A stretch of DNA of 64,000 nt from Erythroxylum novogranatense (Eukaryota > Streptophyta > Magnoliopsida > Malpighiales > Erythroxylaceae). Numbering within the stretch: position 1 is the stretch's first letter; each line of letters begins with the position of its first letter. A model generated the notes under the pieces. The model was given only the letters and a program-made list of their open reading frames with translations. It did not search any database and had not been told where the DNA came from. Positions 56,736 through 64,000 of this stretch are shown here, one piece after another. A program made the position numbers and the translations under genes. Location: contig CM057233.1 in NCBI GenBank assembly GCA_029891385.1, positions 26,913,352 through 26,977,351 of the forward strand, read 5' to 3'.

Positions 56736-58283
56736 AGCGTATCAATAATACAAAGATGCTACGTCATCAATAGGGTGCACTTGCGAAGAGACAAAAATAA
56801 GACACCCTACGAACTTTGAAAAGGTAAGAAACCCAACATCTCTTATTTTCATCCTTTTGGTTGTAAAGGTTTTATTCATAATAATGGAAAGAACAATTTA
56901 GGAAAATTCGATTCTAAATCTAATGTTGGTGTGTTTATTGGTTATTCTCAAACTAGTAAGGCTTTTAGAGTTTATAATAATAGGACTAAATGTGTTGAAG
57001 AAAGTATACATGTTAAATTTGATGATATGATTTCACCCCCGAGAAAGGTTTGTTTTGATGATGATGCAGGAAGTTCAGGTAATAAAGTTGAAGAAATTGA
57101 ATCCAAGATTGAGGAATTGAAGCTAGACAAAGAAAATCATGTACCCGACATTAAATCATGGGCAAAAGCAAAGAACCATCCTATAGAGCAAGTCATTGGT
57201 GATTTAAATGTTGGTGTAAGAACTAGGAGAAATATCTATGAGAATATGAGTAATTCAGCCTTCATTTCATTGGTAGAACCCAAAAATATAGAAGAAGCTC
57301 TTAAAGATGAAAACTGGCTTTTAGCTATGCAAGAGGAGCTTAATCAATTCAAGCGAAATGATGTATGGGATTTGGTAGCTCCACCAAAGGACAAGACCAT
57401 CATTGGAGTCAAGTGGGTAAATCGGATAAAATATGATGAGAATGGTGAAGCGATTAAAAATAAATTAAGACTAGTGGCTCAAGGATTTTATCAAGAAGAA
57501 GGTCTTGATTACAATGAGACATATGCTCCTGTGGCTCGTTTGGGGGCAATTAGGCTACTATGTACATTTGCGTCTCATAAAAGGATCAAATTAAATCAAA
57601 TGGACGTCAAGAGCGCATTTTTCAATGGGTATATTCAAGAGGAAGTCTATGTCAAACAACCGCCGAGATTTGAAGATCATGAGCATCCGGATTATGTCTA
57701 CAAACTCAAGAAGGCACTTTATGGATTAAAGCAAGCACCTAGAGCATGGTATGAGAGGTTAAGTACTTTTCTAACTCAACATGGATATGTTCGTGGTAAG
57801 ATAGATAATACTTTGTTTATTAAACATGTTAATCATGATATGCTTATTTGTCAAATTTATGTTGATGACATTGTGTTTGGTGCCACTAATGAATTTTTGT
57901 GCAAAGAATTTAGTGATTTAATGCAAGGTGAGTTTGAAATGAGCATGATGGGAGAACTCAAATTCTTTCTTGGATTGCAAATCAAGCAACACAAAAATGG
58001 CATTTTCATCCATCAATCGAAGTATACCAAGGAACTTCTTAAGAAGTTTAAAATGGAAGGATGCAAAGTGGCAACAACACCAATGGCAACAAATGTGGTC
58101 TTGGAGAAAAATGAACATGAAGAAGATGTTGATCAAAAACTCTATAGAGGTATGATCGGCTCTCTCTTGTATTTAATTGCTTCTAGACCTGATATCATGT
58201 TTGCCACATGTCTTTGTGCTAGATTTCAATCTTGTCCGAAGATTTCTCATTTGAGTGCTTGTAAAAAAAAATTAGATACTTGA
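56736..58283 (+). pseudogene. copia-2 connection and reverse transcriptase
   Basis: From 56931 a 450-codon frame is open. It holds FIGYSQTSKAFRVYNNRTK, an acidic linker, and GVRTRR, then the RT domain: EALKDENWLLAMQEELNQF, GVKWVNRIKYDENGE, LNQMDVKSAFFNGYIQEEVY (first catalytic Asp), LYGLKQAPRAWYERL, and YVDDIVFGATN with the Y-V-D-D box at 57858-57869. MSMMGELKFFLGLQI, SKYTKELLKKF, MIGSLLYLIASRPDIMFATC follow. The RT is complete by motif. It ends at a run of nine A (58263-58271) that shifts frame before RNase H. The 195 bp from 56736 to 56930 are frameshifted integrase tail. Confidence 0.95.
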
Positions 58284-58803
58284 GTAGAACTATTAATCAT
58301 GGTTTGTGGTATCCTAGTTGTGATTCATTTGATTTGTATGCTTATAGTGATGCTGATCATGGTGGCTGTAGAATTGATAGAAAAAGCACTAGTGGCTTGT
58401 GTCATTTCAGATCATCTTTGATATCTTGGGCTAGTAAAAGAAAGTTAGTGTAGCCATTTTCACCGCTGAATCAATATGTAGCATTTGGGAGTGCTTGTGC
58501 CCAAGTTCTTTCGATTAAACATCAATTGCTTGATTATGGTATTGTGGTTAAAATTTTCCTATTTATTGTGATAATACCAAAGGCAATTTGTTTGAGTAAA
58601 ATCCTATATTGCATAGTAGAACAAAGCATATAGAAATTAGACATCATTTTATCCGTGATCATTGTTTAAAAGGTGACATTTTCTTGAAGCATGTATCAAC
58701 TAATGATCAATTGGCTGACATTTTTACTAAACCTCTTAAGGAAGATGTGTTTGTGAACATTAAATTGAGATTAGGCATGTGTGATTTAAATTCCTTTGGT
58801 TGA
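58284..58803 (+). pseudogene. copia-2 RNase H
   Basis: The blocks are YAYSDADHGGCRIDRKSTSG (catalytic D-A-D), LISWASKRKLV then a TAG where Q is expected, EYVAFG-like QYVAFGSACAQ, and a damaged YCDNT region (58565-58580). The C-terminal TKHIEIRHHFIRDH and NDQLADIFTKPL end at TGA 58801-58803. The order is normal for copia RNase H. Several one-base indels and at least two stops interrupt it. Confidence 0.9.
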
Positions 58804-58841
58804 ATTTGAGTCTATTTTCTCTATTGATTTTTGATTATGAC

Positions 58842-59033
58842 AAAAAGGGGGAGTAAGATTGAAATTGATATTTGATTAAGGGGGAGTAAAAATTTTATTG
58901 ATTTCTATTTGAATCATTGATTAAGGGGGAGACAACCTAACCATCAAGACAAGGGAAACCTTTATCAAGTTTTATGTCTTTCAAATTTCTTGTCAATTTC
59001 TAAATATTTTGTCATTATCAAAAAGGGGGAGAT
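58842..59033 (+). repeat. Four polypurine tracts before the copia-2 3' LTR
   Basis: AAAAAGGGGGAGTAAG (58843-58856), AAGGGGGAGTAAAAA (58879-58892), AAGGGGGAGACAA (58923-58935) and AAAAAGGGGGAGAT (59020-59033). The last abuts the LTR start at 59034 and is the functional position. The others are spaced 35-100 bp apart. Confidence 0.9.
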
Positions 59034-60057
59034 TGTTGGACCAATGGTGGTTGACAAATTAAATCCCTTTATGTTATGATAATAATAAAAAATCTAGAAT
59101 TAGTTAAGAAATTATTTCAGGTACTATTCAATGAAAGAGTTGTGCAAATCAAGAAGAGCAAGTGTTTAATCATTGAAGAATCAAGATGGGAGTTGCCTTC
59201 TAAGAGAAAATGGCATAAAACATAAGGATTATAGAGGATTTGGTGGGATGTTACCATCAAGTCAATACAAGCTTCCACTTACATGGAGATATGATATACA
59301 AGTCGACTTATCATACACAAGTCGACTTATCGAGGACGACAAGTCGACTTACATGGGATAAGTCGACTTATTGGAGAGAGGAGTTACAATTTTTACGTAA
59401 ATGGTTGAAACAAGTTGACTTATTTATTCGACAAGTCGACTTATGGATGCACCAAATCAGCTCCAACGGTCCAATTAGCTAAAAATGGAATGGAGATTAT
59501 CAAGGAACGGCTATAACAAATTAAGCAACGGCTAGAAGAGCTCCAACAGTTATATTTCTTCAAGTATAAATAGAGGATGATGGAAGAAGAGTAGATGCAA
59601 GTTCTACAAGTCTAAATACTCTTCTATTGCCTCAAATTGCTCACTATTGCTCTTATTTTGTTACTCTATTGTTTTGAGCACTTGTTCATCAATCTTTACT
59701 ATATTTCTTTTACAATTTGAGTGACGAGTGGAAGGTCACGTGTGAGGTAGGATTTGTGCCGTAAGACAAATCGTTTGTAAGGTAGCTTGAGCCGGAAGTC
59801 AAGTGGCGTTGTAAAAAGTTCACACTCAACTACAAAGTGTGCAATAAAGTGATTGGAAAAATCCTAAGTGGCAGCTTAGGTAGAGGACGTAGGTCTTAGC
59901 ACCGAATCTCTATAAAAACAAGTGTTTGATCTTCTTCCCTACACTTTTCAATTAAGTTTATCAAAATTGTTTTTTTTGTTTTAACTTCTGATTTTCTTGT
60001 AGAAATTCTCAAAGAATTTTAAAGATCTATTCAACCCCCCCTTCTAGATCACTTACA
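59034..60057 (+). repeat. copia-2 3' LTR
   Basis: 1024 bp, the same length as the 5' LTR. The first palindrome has been replaced by AAGCTTCCACTT, and a few substitutions are scattered through the rest. Confidence 0.95.
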
Positions 60058-62703
60058 TATCCTACAGCAAGGAAGTGCTACGCTCGCAACTATCACTAAA
60101 TACTCGCATGGCATCAATACCATTAAACCGCATTATGCAAATCACTAAAATTTAAAACCATAATAATCTTTCATCTCATAAAATCAATCCAAAATATAGA
60201 CAAGTCTACCAATTCCCTACAGTCTAACACAATATCCCAAAAAGGAAACTGATTCAAAAGTCTTTACTAAGTCATCCCCAAAAATCGTTCTAGCTGACCG
60301 ACCTGTGTGTCATCGCTTCACTTGCCCACGCACTCGCACAGCAGGAAATGTCTATCTCGGGAGCTAGAAAATCTACTAACGCTGTCCTGAAAAATATTAG
60401 CAATGTTGGGTGAGTTTGCGAATTCAATGAGAAACCATCTTCGATGGTTCACCCAACTCATGCATATACATACGATACATCACATAGTCACATAATACAC
60501 ATTTATAACACTGTAAATCAATTTACACATGTTCACCATCACATAAATCACGCATATCACTACATAATCGTCCCTTAATACACACTTTGTCACTTTTCAC
60601 AATACAGTCAGATGCATAATGCATGCCGATTCTCATTTTATGTCAGTGTTCTGACTGAGCATCAATATCGTCCCGATTCGGGCACATATCACAATAATCG
60701 CATTATTGGCAAGTAGTAAAGCCCTCAGGGTATGCACTACTGCCCGCTCACATTAGGGATAGGAGAGCCCTCTGGGTATGCACTATTCCCTTTTTGGCCT
60801 TAGGCCCTTTTCACTGATAACCGAGCTTAACGCTCCGATCACTAATTGCTCCAGTCACAACTGTTAATTTACTGCTTTTAATCATGCCTAGCATGCACTC
60901 ACACTTGCACAATCAATAACACAATTCAATCGATTTAATTGATCGTATTCAGAACACTTACTCATAATTCTATACACCGATTCATAATCACAAGGACTCA
61001 CATTGTCAAACAATTTACACAATCACAGCACATTTAACACACAAAGATTGAGGAACCAACTAGGTTACTCACCTGTAACTTCGAGCTACTGCCTGGAAGT
61101 CCCAACAATATCCGTGGACTGACGATCCAACGGTGCCTCTATAACAATTCAACCGAATTCTCATCACTAGGTGCTCAATCAAAGGAATTTAATAATGCAC
61201 ATGTCTCAAATTCAAAATTGTACGATGCATGATCATGATTTTCCAGCGCTCTAATCCAATTCTGCTTTCTCTCGCTTCACAACTAAAATTCACTATTTAC
61301 TAAATCAATATCATCCATTGATTTCACAAATCTCTCATTTAAACTCTAATTATACTCCAATTGTTAAGACATAACTCTTAGGTTGCATTTGAAACTATAA
61401 TAGACTCTCTTTCGATAATTACGATCCCTTTAATTAAAATTCAAACTCTCAGTCTTTACCACAATTGTAGACCTCTTTTTCTATTTCACAACGAATCTAG
61501 AATTACCTCAATTGGAGTTCTACACCAAAAGATATACCCTAAAAAACCAAATCAATTCATATCAAAAATCTGTCCCTCGCCGCGGCCTAAAGGCTCTGGC
61601 CACAAGACTGAAAGTGGACGCTGTCATGACGACGTGGAGGCCGCTCGTCGCGACGAAGATCCACACGCTCGCCGCGGTGTCTCGCCCTGCTCGTCGCGAC
61701 GAATATATAATTATTCGTAGCGGTGAGACCACTTGCAGACGTCGCGACATGAGGGCCACTTCATCTTCTCCGATCCATTTTCCACCTTTCTCTCACTAAG
61801 AACCAGCATTAAACACACTCAACTACCCACAACTCTAGCATTAAACACCATAAATGCAAAAACCACAATAAATAACAACATTAACACAATAAACTTACCA
61901 AATCGAAGAATCGAACGGTAACCCTAAAACCTCCGAAAATCCTTCAAACTTCAACACCCACTGTGATTCTCCAAAGCCAAGCAAAACATCAACTCTCCCA
62001 AGGCTTCTAGCAGCTCATCAATCACAATGAAAGGAACAAATGAAAATCTCCAAGGGAGCAAGAGATCGTCGACGGGGAGGGAAGAGAAAGGAGAAGGAAA
62101 TGCACCTCTCCAATTCCAAAACCTAACTCTTTTATATTAAGATTTAAACCTATTACTCACAAATCCACAAGCCCTCAATTTCTTTTAATTTCAGTCTCTA
62201 ATTTCAATGGCTCATCACAATAATTCCTAAACTCACAAATCTAAATTTTCCAAGCCATTTACCACTCACTTTCAGAACCGGAATCTAAATCATCAGTCTC
62301 CAGGTCATTTTCTCGATCCGGACTCAGAACTCTAAAAATTCCAGAAAAATTTCCATAATTCCTCAAAAATATAAAACGCAAAGTCCTAAACTCAAATTTC
62401 AATTTCCAAATCCCAAAAATTCAATTTTTTACTCTAATTCAACTATTCCACTCAAATTACCCCTAATTCACTTTAAATCAAATCTAACTCAATTATCTCA
62501 AAATTCACAATTCAACTCATAATCACAATTTAAATGCTGGAAAAATAATGAATGCATGTCACTATGTATGCATGTGCAATTAACTCATTTATCACTGATG
62601 CAGAGGCAAAATACACGTGCAGTTCAATTATGAATGCACCCAATGCTATCCCATCCAAATTACCGATATGCCCATCACATCAGTAACGGGATGTTACAAA
62701 ATC

Positions 62704-64000
62704 AGTCTCTAAGTGGGTGGAAAACTCTCCCGAAGGTGATGCACAAAACTCACCCTCATCAACAGTAGCCGAAACCTTTCAACCCTCATAACTTCCTCAT
62801 CGTAAGTCCAAATGTGACAATTTATATACCAATGAAAAGATAAAAACCTACACTACAATCTTCAAGAAGACCCTCTTGTCAAATTCTAATTCTATGAGGG
62901 TCAAACAATCAACCAAAGTTGTTGTTCAAACAGTGAAGGTAAACAGTAGCAGCAATTTTCAACAGTAGCAGCAATTTTCCGAAACTCATAACTTCTTACT
63001 CCTAACTCTAAACATTACATATTATACTTCAATGAAAAGATAAAAAGACATTCTACATCTCTTATGAAGGATGCAACAATCAAGGAAGGTCTCAAAGGGG
63101 TGAAAACCCTTCCAAAGATCTCGCATAAAAAACAGTCAAACAAGATGGTAAACCTTAGCTGTTTTCTTTCAACTCTTATATCTCCTTACTCCTAAGCCGA
63201 AAAATGACATATTATACATCTATGAAAAGATAAAAACCTAAGCTACAATCTTCCAGAAGACCTCCTAATCCAATTCAACCATTAAGGAGGTCAAAAGCAC
63301 AATCGAAGCTGCTGCCAAATTTGTGAAAATTTTGACAATACCTCTCCTAAAATATCATCTAGCCAACTTCTTCAATTTCAATCCAAACTCCAATACCTGC
63401 ACAAAACCACTTCAATCTCCACCATCCTCAATCTTTCAAGTCCATACTCATCCAACAATCCCATCAATTCACTCAAAATGGCATCCATACACTCCTAGCA
63501 TTCTAATCATTTCCAAACTATAAGGCAACACATTTGAAAGCAATATATACAAGAATGCTTTACAACTCAAAAACTCAAAGTCACACAACTTCAAATTTAC
63601 AATGTCTATGCAAATCACATAACACATCCTTTATCATTCAAGAATGCAACACTCTTAGAAAACATTAATATATTCAAACACAATGGCTTTAACGATTATT
63701 TCAATTTTTATCAAATCATTTGAAATCAAAAAATGTAACAATTGAACCATTTGATTAAAAAGTCCAAAACAATTGTAGCCATTTCCAATCATTCGAAAAC
63801 AAAACCTAACAATAACTTTTCAAATCATATCACTTCTTGATTTTTTTCGAAAACACAAACAATAATTTGTTTTAAAACATTCCTATTCTAAATTTTTCGA
63901 AAACTTGATATTAGCTTATAATTCAAATAATAAACATGTTACCCACCTCGAAACGATGCTTGGAACTTGCTTAAAGCCTCAATTCTCCATCCTTACGAAA
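62704..64000 (-). mobile_element. Older LTR-type debris, continuation beyond gypsy-1
   Basis: This continues the sequence interrupted at 33200. Degenerate units with CTACAATCTTC or a close variant recur at about 62858, 63053 and 63245. From 63320 it is AC-rich text without genes, with an ATGTTACCCACCTCG landmark at 63937 that resembles the minus-oriented LTR debris near 32520. No coding sequence is seen. Confidence 0.5.

Larger units (their letters stand above)
53018..60057 (+). mobile_element. copia-2: Sirevirus-like Ty1/copia element
   Basis: 7040 bp flanked by TATCC (53013-53017 and 60058-60062). LTRs 53018-54041 and 59034-60057 are both 1024 bp and nearly identical; by eye a few percent differ. 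The primer site is at 54044-54055 and the final polypurine tract at 59020-59033. Gag, protease, integrase, RT and RNase H are in copia order on the plus strand. Four AAGGGGGAG tracts precede the 3' LTR, and palindromes are arrayed in each LTR; both have been reported as Sirevirus traits. Only about 230 bp separate RNase H from the 3' LTR, so no extra 3' gene exists. Frameshifts break the polyprotein. Confidence 0.95.
33201..62698 (-). mobile_element. gypsy-1: chromovirus complex with two nested copia elements
   Basis: The target duplication AAATC is at 33196-33200 and 62699-62703. On the minus strand the order is 5' LTR (62698-52955, containing copia-2), primer site, copy B of gag to RNase H, a 168-bp LTR remnant, copy A of gag to chromodomain, polypurine tract, and 3' LTR (45304-33201, containing copia-1). 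Net LTR lengths after removing the insertions and their duplications are 2699 and 2687 bp. Hand comparison of 360 bp gives roughly 4% difference between LTRs. The chromodomain-like C-terminus and Met primer site place it in the Tekay/Del chromoviruses. Confidence 0.9.
52955..62698 (-). repeat. gypsy-1 5' LTR, split by copia-2
   Basis: The parts are 52955-53017 and 60058-62698. Edges are TGTAGTGCCCC at 52955 and GGGATGTTACA at 62698. The double stem-loop is at 60411-60449 and the CG-rich palindrome array at 61575-61745. An AACCCTAAAACCTCCGAAAA region near 61919 precedes the promoter-distal part. Short open frames in the array are not genes. Confidence 0.9.

Overview
This is nuclear DNA of a flowering plant, probably a eudicot. 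The host species cannot be named from the sequence. Almost the whole window is transposable element sequence. I see no intact host gene, rRNA, canonical tRNA or CRISPR array. Four retroelements carry primer-binding sites complementary to the plant initiator-methionine tRNA, and long AT-rich non-coding LTRs dominate. The only host-derived sequences are broken: a tryptophan synthase alpha (TSA) pseudogene, an unidentified terminal exon beside it, and a decayed coiled-coil gene.

Layout. 1-2987: end of a minus-strand Ty3/gypsy element (primer site plus complete 5' LTR, 'gypsy-4') inserted in an older LTR (to 3390). 3451-7938: long-inverted-repeat DNA element with huge TAA/TTA microsatellite arms enclosing the TSA pseudogene. 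7988-10918: second candidate DNA element bounded by 19-bp perfect inverted repeats, with a decayed coiled-coil gene. 11140-15307: decayed Ty1/copia element ('copia-3', minus) split by a solo LTR (12364-13985) that carries a SINE-like unit. 15308-24915: family-X LTR (plus) split by gypsy-2 (16227-23668). 24916-27563: solo gypsy LTR ('gypsy-3'). 27564-29776: second X LTR in the opposite orientation. 29777-33200: older LTR debris. 33201-62698: a large nested complex, gypsy-1. 62704-64000: continuation of the debris interrupted by gypsy-1.

Gypsy-1 is the centrepiece. It is a minus-strand chromovirus (Tekay/Del-like chromodomain) with matching AAATC target duplications. Its left LTR is split by a Sirevirus-like copia element on the minus strand (copia-1, 35056-44467, target duplication ACAAC). 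Its right LTR is split by another Sirevirus-like copia element on the plus strand (copia-2, 53018-60057, target duplication TATCC). After subtracting these, the two LTRs measure 2687 and 2699 bp, which supports the reconstruction. The interior is not one element but two fused partial copies (A and B) around a 168-bp LTR remnant, with short microhomology at both fusion points.

Coding regions are all broken, but differently. Gypsy-2 is stopped mainly by C-to-T and G-to-A changes at CAG, CGG and TGG codons, as expected of methylated and deaminated DNA. Copia-1 is broken mainly by small indels, some of which may be sequencing error. The most interesting non-coding patterns are arrays of short palindromes with different sequences in three LTR families, conserved or covarying stem-loops in LTRs, a 91-bp inverted duplication in an integrase gene, and a roughly 190-bp degenerate tandem repeat that gypsy-1 interrupts.
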